DNA of 64,000 bases from Stomoxys calcitrans (taxonomy: Eukaryota; Arthropoda; Insecta; Diptera; Muscidae). Made by a program: the position numbers and the translations under genes. Positions 36,701 to 40,212 of the stretch are shown here, one piece after another. Each line of letters begins with the position of its first letter. Position 1 is the stretch's first letter. The stretch covers positions 43,865,260 to 43,929,259 of the forward strand of contig NC_081553.1 in NCBI RefSeq assembly GCF_963082655.1, written 5' to 3'. Below the pieces are notes generated by a model. The model worked only from the letters and a program-made list of their open reading frames with translations. It did no database searches and was not told where the DNA came from.

Positions 36701-38806
36701 ATTATATTCGCAACTTTGCCCACGATAAATTTTAGTGGATGTCCAACGGATCGGAGAAGACACATGGCTCTCCTCCTTGCCTTGTCACTCTGGGGATGCT
36801 CAAATAATTGACGGTTGAATAACCGGCCGCATCGCTTCATATCATTCACTACTACGTCGCCTAAAGTGACTGTCATCTCTCTTGCAGAGGTTCGTAAGTG
36901 ATTTTACATAGCTTGTCTAGACTGGTACCTATGTTACATTGCTTCAAGTGTTCTAGCCACATATTCCGCTTATGTTCATTGACTACCCAGGGGTTGGTGG
37001 GGTCAGTGTCACGAATCCTATCAAGACAGCGCTGGGAGATTAGGCCGCGCTTGGGTTATTCGACTGTCTGGTATAAAGCGAGTGGCGGCTGGGTTAATGA
37101 TGTCTAAGAATTTCCTCTAAGCAAGTAGCACATTTGAAAGGCTAACTGAAGCGGCGATTGGTGTACTCTCTGTGGCTCGATCAAATCGGTTTTCTTCGGA
37201 TAGATATACGCGCCATACGTATATCAATCAGATGTTATGAAATGGGAGGATCGGTGAATGGTGAGAATTATGTTGAGGTGGTCTGATCTCAAAGAAATGA
37301 GAGCGTGCCAGTATAAACCATTTTGGATATTAGGGGATGTAATAGAAATCTCTGGCGAGCTGCACCTTCTTATAAACTTGGCGATCTGCTCTACCAAAGC
37401 TATACCCCGCAGATCGTTACCTAGAGGAGAAAGCCATGAACTGTGATGCACATTAAAGTCTCCTAGAACTTGAGATTTTGGTCGGACGGTACGCTTAAAA
37501 GGAGAAACAGGTGCACTTTGGTGGCAGCCCCTGGTGGATAAAGGCTTCCATCGAGTCATTTCACAGAACCTGCTTCCATGGGATTGATCCTTTGTGTCCA
37601 TAGGTACTGGGCCATTAACTTCTAATACTAGTGATTCACTCAAAGGATCTGCGAGGACGAAGAAAAGATTGAGTTCGCCAATATACTGCTGTTATTTTCT
37701 TACCATTGCATCGCATTGCATTGCATCTAACTAAGACAAACACCATGGACTTTTGGCTAGGCTTGAATTTGCTTGACACCTATACTCCCTCTTGGTCCCT
37801 CTATTATCTTCATAACTCACCTGAGAAGCTCTCATTTTATCCTCCAAAGCACTAAAAGCCAGCTGTAAGGCCGTATACTCATCACGCAGCGTTGTATTGA
37901 GATTTTTCAATTCGTCCAAACTGGATTTTAACATTTGAACTTCAGCTCTTAAGGAAACATTGACATTTCTTTGTTCCAGCAAGCTGTGTAGGCATGATGT
38001 TTACATCATAATTAAAATAAATAGAAATACAGTTAATAACAAAACGCAATGTGACATCAATCTATAATGGCCTACCTCTGCTCTTTGCTGGCTATGATTT
38101 GTTGTTGTTTTTCCATTTTTAGATTTAGATCGACAATCATCTGTGAATTTTCACCTTTACGTTTATGCAGGCCAGTCAATTCTTCCTGCTGCGCCAGTAG
38201 TTTCTTCTCCAATGCCGCCATGGCCAATTGGGCGGCAGTGCTATCTTTGCCGCCAAAGCCACCACCTGTTGAGATGGCCGTGCGTAGTTGTTCATTCTCA
38301 ACGGAAATTTTTAAATTATCGGCCTTTAACTGGGCAACATTGTCCAACAAACGATTATCTAAAGGTTGCGAAGTATGATGGGAGAGGTGGGTAATAGAAA
38401 GTTAAGAACATTTCGCTTGGCAAAAGGTAAAAAGCGACAAAGCAACATCATGTCGAGTAACAACAGCAGCAGCAGTACCCGCTGTGGCTTGATATCAAAA
38501 CAAAAATAATATGCATTAACATACACACACACACACGCATACAAACGCACGCGGTCACACAAAACTAGAGACGACCTTGACCCTCTTCTCCCTCTTTAGC
38601 TAGCTAAGTTTGTTAGATATTGCTTTGATTTTATGCTTTGCTGTGCCATCATCCATCCACCTGCTAAACATAACATGATGTTGTTGTCTGTCGCCCGTCA
38701 ACTTACTTTGTAATATGATTTCTTTAAAGGGCAACACATCCCGCTTGTTACGCTCCCTCAGACAATTTATTACCGCCTGGCGATATTCCTGATCGTCTTG
38801 GGACAT
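3590..38806 (-). CDS. Atg16: Autophagy protein Atg16 (ATG16L), six exons, 3' end beyond the left edge
   Basis: Six exons join in phase with GT-AG splice sites: 38806-38707, 38358-38076, 37983-37821, 17718-17630, 6945-6563 and 3732-3590, giving 387 codons. Residues 1-34 form the N-terminal ATG5-binding helix (YRQAVINCLRERNKRD, then FKEIILQ). Residues ~35-225 are a coiled coil, including a stretch that aligns with the conserved ALEGKLRK...EENxxLVxRW segment of animal ATG16L1. Residues ~230-300 are a Ser/Gly/Asp-rich linker. WD40 blade 1 (GGADRKVKLWDV) lies at ~303-340 and blade 2 (SNDYGARVWTV) at ~341-387. Known family role: with Atg5-Atg12, Atg16 forms the E3-like complex that directs Atg8/LC3 lipidation at the phagophore membrane. 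Animal homologues are about 600 aa, so roughly five blades are missing beyond position 1; I found no further exon in 1-3589. The ATG at 38806 was chosen because it begins the conserved helix; the upstream in-frame extension has no ATG. Confidence 0.93.
3791..5314 (+). mobile_element. DINE-1/HINE-like element, complete, with a nested MITE
   Basis: It starts ACAAGTAAAAAGGCATTAAG with a degenerate TTCGG...CCGAA hairpin and a GGGTATATATG motif. It holds about six internal units of ~153 bp (GCAGATCGGTCTATATGGCA type), a GACGGACGGACAGACGGA tetranucleotide block and the tail AATATATATACTTTGTAGGG, and ends CGGTTGTGGGTATAAAA. A 237-bp MITE is inserted at 3927-4163. The element begins 58 bp past Atg16 exon 6. 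Confidence 0.8.
3927..4163 (-). mobile_element. Mariner-derived MITE, 237 bp
   Basis: Terminal inverted repeats of about 32 bp beginning TTGGGTTGCCCAAAAAGTAA, flanked by a TA duplication (3925-3926 and 4164-4165). The interior matches the ends of the transposase-bearing copy at 16156, so this is an internal-deletion derivative. It sits inside a DINE-like element and is therefore younger. Confidence 0.9.
5315..6502 (+). mobile_element. DINE-1/HINE-like element, second subfamily
   Basis: It begins ACAAGTAAAAGCGTGCTAAG directly after the preceding element with no spacer. The head hairpin is CGCCGGGCCG, followed by TATACCCTCCACCATGG. Six diverged internal units follow (CAAATCGGATAAGAATTGCG type), then GACGGACGGACGAACATGGC, the AATATATATACTTTATGGGG tail, and CCATCCAATGGTGGAGGGTATA. 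The head TACCCTCCACCAT and tail ATGGTGGAGGGTA are inverted copies of each other. It ends 60 bp before Atg16 exon 5. Confidence 0.85.
6563..6945 (-). CDS. Atg16: Atg16 coding exon 5 (linker and WD40 blade 1)
   Basis: The acceptor is caattttcag| and the donor GGGAAAG|gtaagt. The exon encodes residues 213-339: the end of the coiled coil (RSDKLKRDLEDAVREP), a low-complexity linker rich in Ser, His, Gly and Asp, and then WD40 blade 1 with HETESHAVRWAPIERVIATG and KVKLWDV. The linker is shorter than that of vertebrate ATG16L1 and I see no close match to the FIP200-binding segment. Confidence 0.92.
6946..8390. other. Atg16 intron, low-complexity stretch
   Basis: No gene seen. It holds poly-T and GT-rich tracts, a CA/CG-rich microsatellite at 7281-7320, and a T-rich region at 7500-7620. 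Open frames here come from low complexity. Confidence 0.6.
8391..8672 (-). mobile_element. tRNA-derived SINE, truncated head
   Basis: On the minus strand it begins within a tRNA-like segment with an RNA polymerase III B-box match (GGTTCGAATCC at ~8622-8632), then a body shared with three other copies in the window. The 5' tRNA-like end is cut about 30 bp short (after CTCTGCGCTA). Confidence 0.75.
8735..8790 (+). mobile_element. DINE-like element head only
   Basis: ACAAGTAAAAACTTGCTAAG with the hairpin TTCGGCCCGGCCGAA, then TTGGGAATCCA, after which the sequence stops matching the family. It is a solo head or a truncated copy. Confidence 0.6.
9056..9090. repeat. Perfect 13-bp inverted repeat
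   Basis: Arms TGTACGGATGGTT (9056-9068) and AACCATCCGTACA (9078-9090) are exactly complementary across a 9-nt spacer. The arm shares the word CATCCGT with the minisatellite at 9480-9720. Confidence 0.8.
9384..9720 (+). repeat. Two adjacent minisatellites (21-bp and ~56-bp units)
   Basis: Three copies of a 21-bp unit AACGCGATTYGTTCGCTTCY lie at 9384-9446. From ~9480 to 9720 there are about four copies of a ~56-bp unit containing GAACCATCCGTCCGAATACC and CTACCGAATACCAGCCGAAA; one unit is shortened. A 181-codon open frame crosses both blocks but is repeat-driven and has no recognisable domain. Confidence 0.8.
9887..10209 (-). mobile_element. tRNA-derived SINE with 11-bp target duplication
   Basis: A complete copy. 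The head on the minus strand reads GGCCACCGTAGCGCAGAGGT (A-box-like), with a B box one base from consensus (GGGATCGAAACC), then a shared ~240-bp body ending in GGGCAAAATTTGCATTTGCA. The 11-bp direct repeat GATCGGCTTAT flanks it (9876-9886 and 10210-10220). The target is a DINE-like unit. Confidence 0.85.
10210..11661 (+). mobile_element. Degenerate DINE-like element with 133-bp-type repeat in its core
   Basis: It opens with one or two ~153-bp type units (GGCTTATATGAGAGCTATAA). From ~10700 to 11450 it changes to units of the second repeat class (GGGTCAATATGGATATCAAA, GGGCAATATGGGTATCAAAT, with AAGTCCCAG...CCACC blocks). It ends in a degraded DINE tail (AGAATATATGTATATACTTA, GTCGGAAATCGATATTTTAA). 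The terminal hairpin is lost. Confidence 0.6.
10368..10432 (+). mobile_element. Fragment of the 105-bp TTGTTGTTGTAGCAG element
   Basis: TTGTTGTAGCAGTGTGTTGT followed by ACACTGAGGCGGAAGCCCTT matches the start of the 105-bp insert at 35965-36069 (opposite strand). The match is lost after GGAACCCATCGAG, where a short GA run follows. Confidence 0.6.
11662..12327. other. AT-rich Atg16 intron sequence
   Basis: No gene or repeat recognised. It is AT-rich, with poly-A and poly-T runs. Confidence 0.6.
12328..16038 (+). mobile_element. Large DINE-1/HINE-like element, 3.7 kb, with nested SINE
   Basis: The head reads ACAAGTAAAAAGGCATTAAG and TTCGGCCGGGCCGAA, then ACCACCTCGGGTATATATG. About twenty internal units of ~153 bp follow in two blocks. 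The left block has CGGGTAATAAATAAAGCTTT; the right block has CCAAATTTCAGCAAAATCGG and AATAAATGTGGCTTTTATGG. The switch between blocks coincides with a SINE at 14059-14369. The tail has GACAGACGGACGGACATG, AATATATATACTTTATAGGG and CATCCTTCGGAGATGGGTATAAAAA. The open frames within (for example 13033-13392 and 15059-15301) are repeat translations. Confidence 0.82.
14059..14369 (-). mobile_element. tRNA-derived SINE
   Basis: Same body as the copies at 9887 and 18805, with the B box GGTTCGAATCC at ~14310. The head is slightly decayed (CCACCGAAACGCAGAGGTTA on the minus strand). No clear target duplication was found; the flanks are different unit types of the host repeat, so a rearrangement or recombination accompanied or followed insertion. 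Confidence 0.8.
16156..17035 (+). pseudogene. Mariner-like element with partial transposase, parent type of the MITEs
   Basis: A 5' terminal repeat TTAGGTTGCCCAAAAAGTAA preceded by TA (16154-16155) leads into a transposase coding region. The N-terminal DNA-binding half is absent: coding similarity starts at WVPHVFKEIHLTNRINACDM (16340). ITKDEKWIVYNN has the first catalytic Asp. After frameshifts near 16545-16570, VIFHQDNARPHTS has the second Asp and HPPYSPDLAPSDYHL the third. Only 30 residues separate the second and third Asp rather than the 34 usual for mariner, owing to a 4-residue deletion after KLSEL. The right end stops at ~17035 without its terminal repeat. Confidence 0.85.
17036..17629. 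other. Atg16 intron sequence upstream of exon 4's donor side
   Basis: No gene seen. It is AT-rich with poly-A runs. Confidence 0.55.
17630..17718 (-). CDS. Atg16: Atg16 coding exon 4 (end of coiled coil)
   Basis: An 89-bp exon between acceptor tttgccag| and donor ATAAG|gtaaga. It encodes 29 codons (residues 183-211: DENRRLLDRLMHYKSK... to ...NEENESFI) plus two bases of a split Arg codon. It follows RASQ without a gap and matches the EENQELVTRW...LNAENE stretch of ATG16L1. It stands alone between introns of 20.1 kb and 10.7 kb. Confidence 0.9.
17719..18790. other. Start-proximal part of 20-kb Atg16 intron
   Basis: No gene or repeat family recognised. A pyrimidine-rich tract (minus strand; GAAGAAGAAGAAGAA on the plus strand at ~17770) lies 40-70 bp upstream of the exon 4 acceptor and may serve as its polypyrimidine/branch region. 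Confidence 0.5.
18805..19124 (-). mobile_element. tRNA-derived SINE with 14-bp target duplication
   Basis: A full-length copy with head GGCCACCGTAGCGCAGAGGT and B box GGTTCGAATCC on the minus strand. A perfect 14-bp direct repeat TATTGAACGTAACT flanks it (18791-18804 and 19125-19138). The intact duplication and head indicate one of the younger insertions in the window. Confidence 0.9.
19139..20004. other. Atg16 intron, unannotated
   Basis: No gene or known repeat recognised. Open frames on the minus strand at 19414-19850 lack domain content. Confidence 0.5.
20005..21085 (+). repeat. 16-bp minisatellite array of about 1.08 kb
   Basis: Tandem CTACTCTAGTACTACC units, about 65-68 copies. The core at ~20700-20930 is nearly perfect (about 15 consecutive copies). 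Both flanks carry variants. A longer pattern recurs three times (GTTTTACCATACTACCTAG at ~20298, 20528 and 20932), as does TATAGTATAACCTGTTCTAG, showing block duplications. It lies inside the 20-kb Atg16 intron. Confidence 0.95.
21086..21364. other. Spacer between minisatellite and DINE-like element
   Basis: AT-rich with no gene. A short part from ~21240 may belong to the upstream repeat (GGCTGAACCGATGTTGATGA). Confidence 0.4.
21365..22300 (+). mobile_element. DINE-like element, third subfamily
   Basis: The head is CCAGTAAGGAAAGACAAAAG then TCGGGCGATGCCGA (hairpin) and TATAATACTCTACACC. It has three to four units of the ATGGGAGCTATATCTAAATC type. The end is TACCCTGTACCACAGTAGTG then GTGTAGGGAATAAAAA. 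The head TCTACACCTACC and tail GTGGTGTAGGG are approximate inverted copies. Confidence 0.7.
22301..22664. other. Intron sequence next to LINE 3' end
   Basis: No gene seen. From ~22627 (TTTGCTCTCTTATAGTAACC) the sequence matches the 133-bp repeat region at ~25358, so the LINE that follows landed in, or replaced part of, a copy of that repeat. Confidence 0.5.
22665..23590 (-). pseudogene. LINE reverse transcriptase remnant
   Basis: The minus strand contains LLVYADDIDIIGRSPEVV (RT catalytic YADD) and ERIERES in one frame (~23540-23400). After a frameshift near 23390 it continues SNVIYLGTAVIKTNDTSFEI, RQTKITLYKTLILPVLLYGS, VFERKILRKIY and IQRLRWLSHVVRMDEEDPAK (to ~22880). This is the thumb and C-terminal region of an endonuclease-type non-LTR element. 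The 5' part including the endonuclease is missing. It is the same family as the copy at 55405-56900. Confidence 0.85.
22832..22868. repeat. 14-bp inverted repeat inside the LINE
   Basis: GGTCTTCCCGGTTT (22832-22845) and AAACCGGGAAGACC (22855-22868) are exactly complementary across 9 nt. The related LINE at ~55550 has only one arm, so the second arm is an inverted local duplication in this copy. Confidence 0.7.
23591..24260 (+). repeat. Remnant of the 133-bp repeat, split by a MITE
   Basis: Starts AGTGTCTGGGGGACTACCCC and includes ATTACCGACCATGGCAAATG, AATAAAGATAATATGGGGTT and the family end CGATATA...TTTCGTAGCATGGTATTT. The end also occurs at 27594-27630, where no MITE is present. Confidence 0.65.
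23940..24171. mobile_element. 232-bp MITE with CAGGGTGGCTGATGAA ends
   Basis: The terminal inverted repeats CAGGGTGGCTGATGAA and TTCATCAGCCACCCTG are exact, and TA flanks both ends (23938-23939, 24172-24173), as for Tc1/mariner-type insertions. The centre is an AT-only microsatellite of TTAAT/AATTA words (~23990-24085). There is no coding capacity. It interrupts the 133-bp repeat's end motif. Confidence 0.88.
24261..24789. other. Intron sequence between repeats
   Basis: No gene recognised. A near-palindrome AATATGTATGTACATACATATTTGA lies at ~24377-24400. Confidence 0.45.
25687..25709 (+). repeat. Homopolymer run of 23 C
   Basis: It lies in the C-rich block of one 133-bp unit where sister units have only CACCCC or CCACCCC. 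The true length is likely to vary or be misread. Confidence 0.9.
26000..26226 (+). mobile_element. Mariner-derived MITE, 227 bp
   Basis: TTGGGTTGCCCAAAAAGTAA at both ends in inverted orientation, with TA on each side (25998-25999, 26227-26228). Removing it restores GGACATATTTA, the sequence present in the sister unit at ~25585, so the empty site is visible. A ~10-bp stretch before the right end is missing relative to other copies. Confidence 0.92.
26738..26906 (-). mobile_element. Mariner-derived MITE, truncated
   Basis: The right end is intact (AATTACTTTTTGGGCAACCC), but the left ~70 bp including that terminal repeat is missing; similarity begins at CTTTAATCAAATATAC. It is within a 133-bp repeat unit. 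Confidence 0.85.
27611..28600. other. Intron, no gene recognised
   Basis: AT-rich; a short A-run (28075-28095) and a T-run are present. A 98-codon open frame at 28135-28431 has no recognisable domain and no splice support. Confidence 0.5.
28601..30521 (+). mobile_element. DINE-1/HINE-like element, 1.9 kb
   Basis: Head ACAAGTAAAATGGCAGGGCA and CCTCGGGTATATATGTAAAT; a ~320-bp segment is duplicated (GGTCTTTTTGGTAGCCATAT at ~28803 and ~29099). About nine ~153-bp units follow, then GACAAACGGACGGACATG, a degraded ATATACTTTATAGGGTCGGA tail and CCTTCGGTGGTGGGTATAAAAA. The head hairpin is decayed. A 151-codon open frame (29481-29936, minus strand) is a repeat translation. Confidence 0.82.
30522..30867. 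other. Intron, no gene recognised
   Basis: It contains several GGAACTAGT and CAACTGGT words but no clear tandem structure. Confidence 0.4.
30868..31460 (+). pseudogene. Jockey-like LINE ORF2 C-terminus
   Basis: The plus strand encodes AALRTATGCLFSSYVDHLHQ, then after an in-frame stop QSKQYLLACYRRDHPNHHLV, PRSLMVDLKREVQ and ASIPSEQGLMPT. A frameshift near 31290 gives DVCPDCDQGSHDTHNLFSCT (a CxxC...H...C zinc-type motif), then LTLTYRWTHPFLFAKFLYLD, ending with a stop at ~31460. This order is the conserved tail of Jockey-type ORF2 proteins. It is the same family as 35017-37660. Confidence 0.8.
31560..31818 (+). pseudogene. LINE C-terminal fragment
   Basis: SEHLLFQCPAMMGRTCRLW, then after a frameshift GEHFFSFLSSLWTLDQRS and a stop after QKYLTF at ~31817. 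It looks like the Cys/His end of an RNase H-bearing LINE (pattern HLLxxCPA...GxHFFSSLSSL). It abuts a short DINE-like tail scrap (ACGGATGGACATCTTTAAAT at ~31535). Confidence 0.45.
31819..33615. other. Intron, unannotated
   Basis: No gene or repeat family recognised over about 1.8 kb. It may be ancestral intron sequence. The 83-codon open frame at 32513-32764 has no domain. Confidence 0.45.
33616..33800 (+). repeat. Degenerate partial copy of the ~396-bp element
   Basis: Words such as GTTGCGGATAGGAGGATG, TCTCAGTGAGATGTCGG and ACCGAGTGCCTATAATGATG parallel, on the other strand, the bodies at 34150-34590 and 35242-35637 (GAGCATCATAGGCACTCAGT etc.). Confidence 0.4.
33801..34149. other. Intron, no gene recognised
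   Basis: Nothing identifiable. Confidence 0.4.
34150..34742. mobile_element. Adjacent copies of the ~396-bp and ~105-bp short elements
   Basis: 34150-34590 resembles the 35242-35637 element, with GTTGTTGTT start, CTCGTTTCGGTCCATAAAA, ACTCGCCTTGTCATATCGAG, and GGTGCTCATAGCCATCCCGT near its end. 34650-34742 resembles the 105-bp element (CGGTTGTACGTACCGGGTTG, GCCGCCTCAGTGTACAACAC, ACAACAACAAC). No coding sense is visible; both may be SINE-like or non-autonomous LINE derivatives. Confidence 0.6.
34781..35017 (-). mobile_element. Mariner-derived MITE, 237 bp
   Basis: Full-length with ~32-bp terminal inverted repeats and TA on both sides (34779-34780, 35018-35019). It abuts the truncated C-terminal coding region of the Jockey-like LINE. 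Confidence 0.9.
35242..35637 (+). mobile_element. ~396-bp short element inserted in the LINE, 6-bp target duplication
   Basis: It separates LKSLDSSTW from GADKETLFTIYKS, which are adjacent in this LINE family. AGCACC occurs at both edges (35236-35241 and 35638-35643). It begins TCAAGTTGTTGTTGTTGTAG, contains CTCGTTCCGGTCCAAAGGAC and ends AGCCATCCCGTGTCGGG. It has no coding content. Confidence 0.7.
35965..36069 (-). mobile_element. 105-bp retroposon-like insert beside the YADD motif, 10-bp target duplication
   Basis: ACGATATTGA flanks the insert at 35955-35964 and 36070-36079. On the minus strand it starts with TGTTGTTGTTTTAGCAGTGT, contains CACTGAGGCGGCAGCCCTTG and CGGTACGTACGACCGG (a palindrome-like word), and ends CCATAGGATTGCG. 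Excising it restores the RT frame between INIV and SYADD. Related copies lie at 34650-34742 and 10368-10432. Confidence 0.85.
37821..37983 (-). CDS. Atg16: Atg16 coding exon 3 (coiled coil)
   Basis: The acceptor is ctacacag| and the donor TCTCAG|gtgagt. The first base completes a split AGC codon, then 54 codons follow (residues 129-182), ending ALQLAFSALEDKMRASQ; this parallels ALQITFTALEGKLRKTT of ATG16L1. The following intron (17719-37820) is 20,102 bp. A LINE remnant begins within about 160 bp of this exon. Confidence 0.92.
38076..38358 (-). CDS. Atg16: Atg16 coding exon 2 (coiled coil)
   Basis: The acceptor is ctttag| at 38359 and the donor CAGAG|gtaggc at 38075. The exon encodes residues 34-127 of an acidic/basic, leucine-rich coiled coil including LTGLHKRKGENSQMIVDL, which parallels the ELTELHKKRGELAQLVIDL segment known from ATG16L1. 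A Gly-rich insert (GGGFGGK) breaks the coil near its start. The next intron is only 92 bp. Confidence 0.9.
38521..38550 (+). repeat. CA microsatellite in Atg16 intron 1
   Basis: A short CA run in the 348-bp intron between coding exons 1 and 2, the only repeat there. Confidence 0.7.
38707..38806 (-). CDS. Atg16: Atg16 coding exon 1 (ATG5-binding helix)
   Basis: This exon holds the ATG and 33 codons plus one base. It ends CAAA|gtaagt, so it is followed by a phase-1 intron of 348 bp. Reading straight through the donor gives a non-homologous tail and then a stop. Joining to the acceptor at 38358 restores EIILQ-NNRLLD, which matches the EEIILQ-YNKLLE pattern of vertebrate ATG16L1. Confidence 0.9.
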
Positions 38807-39858
38807 CTCGAAGCTCGAAAAGAAAAATACAGCGGGAATCACTAAATGTCTTGCCTATATTGTTCACGCACTGGCCAAAAATCTATCAATCTTCAGCAAA
38901 GGCCACAAAAATCCCCCTCAAAGCTTTGCCAAACTTCTTTGCTTTTTGTTATTCTTTTCTTTGTTTCTTCGACACTGAGCACTTGCACCAATCTTCTACG
39001 CGTATTTCTTTGTCCCGGGACATTTATGCGCTATTTCACATTCAAATACGGCAATCGCTTTCTCCAGATTTTCAGATAAAATTTGCGATATGATGGCTTC
39101 CAATTGAATTTTGTCAACTTGTTTATTTTGTTTTGGAAACTATTTTTGTGTTTTGAGGGAGCTGTCAGTGACAGAGAGCCAGAAGTCGACAAAAGCCAAG
39201 TAACGGCGTTGAATGTAGTAAGTGAATGGGCGGCGGACAATTGTTCACTGTTGCTCTCTGGCAAGAGAGAAAAAAACTAAAAAATGAATAAAATTATAAA
39301 AAAAATTATTTTCACTTAAAAACTGTCCATGTTAATGACTATGTTGATAAGTTTGTATGCTGATGGTGTAAAAAAGCGGAGGAATTGGTCCAAATACCTA
39401 ATCAAATCCATGAATATGCGTCCGATATGTCTTAACGATATATCGTGCTGATCCATCTTTCAAACAGTTCCTGCATGGCGAAACAATTAAAGGTGATCCC
39501 ATTTGTACAACAACAACAAATCATATGGTGCAATTTGTCAACATGTCATCAAGCTGATCGTACTTTTGCCAACACACGCAAGGAAATTTGTGTGCGTGTG
39601 TGTATACGTGTGCGTATATGAGCAGAGAATGTGCAAGAATGAAAATAACAACAAAGAGAATGCAAACTAAAATCTGACATCTTAATACTGTGAAACCTGG
39701 CCGGCTGCTCGCGTGAGGCCTTATTAAATCCACCTTGCAGTTCCTGTAAGAAATTTCCCAATCAGCTGCCATGAAATTCCCAATTAAACCTTGTTTACAC
39801 TTGGAGAAAATCTATATATGCGACAAAATTTCGGAAATATATTTTTAGGGTGGAACTA
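38807..39858. other. 5' flank of Atg16
   Basis: Expected to contain the Atg16 5' UTR and promoter. I see no clear TATA/Inr pair. Several short open frames on both strands (for example 39031-39280) have no domain. A TG/CG-rich microsatellite lies at ~39588-39620. Confidence 0.5.
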
Positions 39859-40095
39859 TTGGGTTGCCCAAAAAGTAATTGCGGATTTTTTAAAAGAAAG
39901 GAAATGCATTTTTAATAAAACTTAGAATGAACTTTAATCAAATATACTTTTTTTACACTTTTTTTCTAAAGTAAGCTAAAAGTAACAGCTGATAACTGCC
40001 AGAAGAAAGAATGCAATTACAGAGTTACAAGCTGTGAACAAATTTTTCAACGCCGACTATATGAAAAATCCGCAATTATTTTTTGGGCAACCCAA
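39859..40095 (-). mobile_element. Mariner-derived MITE, 237 bp
   Basis: Full-length, with TA at both sides (39857-39858, 40096-40097). It sits immediately left of a long inverted repeat, within about 1.1 kb of the Atg16 start codon. Confidence 0.92.
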
Positions 40096-40097
40096 TA

Positions 40098-40212
40098 TTT
40101 CAAATCAAGTGGATTTGGGCTCAAGTGTAAACATGGTGTTAGCTGCTAGGAATTTTCCTACAAGTTGATTAGACCATGTTTACACTAGAGCCCAAAATCC
40201 ACTTGATTTGAG
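40098..40212. repeat. Foldback sequence with ~40-bp arms
   Basis: The left arm (~40098-40136: TCAAATCAAGTGGATTTGGG then CTCAAGTGTAAACATGGT) and right arm (~40171-40212: ACCATGTTTACACTAGAGCC then CAAAATCCACTTGATTTGAG) are complementary with two or three mismatches across a ~34-nt spacer. The MITE at 39859 landed at the outer edge of the left arm. Confidence 0.85.

Larger units (their letters stand above)
35017..37660 (-). pseudogene. Jockey-like LINE ORF2 (endonuclease, RT, C-terminus), dead and interrupted
   Basis: Reading leftward on the minus strand: endonuclease end with VLGDFNVHHSSWLSPLGN (37540-37490) and LRSDHLNIILTIHRSS (~37270). The linker region follows (TDPTNPWVVNEHKRNMWLEH, ~37000), then the pre-palm region KARRRAM...IIRGTKSSEALDP (~36760-36660). 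The palm holds SLLKPGKDPS, VALHLLEAVNTV (motif A with both Asp lost), QRVP-GAVITPAL and SYADDCTILASGP (motif C intact, 35939-35950). The thumb is KFPKILGVAIDRLYRSPAHA (~35780), and YAAPLWIHQLSDTQSNKIQT follows (~35170-35110). Many stops and frameshifts are present. Two short elements are inserted (35965-36069 and 35242-35637). It lies just downstream of Atg16 exon 3 in the same orientation. Confidence 0.85.

Noticed and set aside
38067..38378. Plus-strand open frame of 103 codons
   Set aside because: It is the antisense of Atg16 exon 2, whose minus-strand frame has clear homology and splice sites.
39031..39280. Overlapping open frames upstream of Atg16 as a divergent gene
   Set aside because: No domain, no promoter signals and no conserved-looking peptide on either strand.
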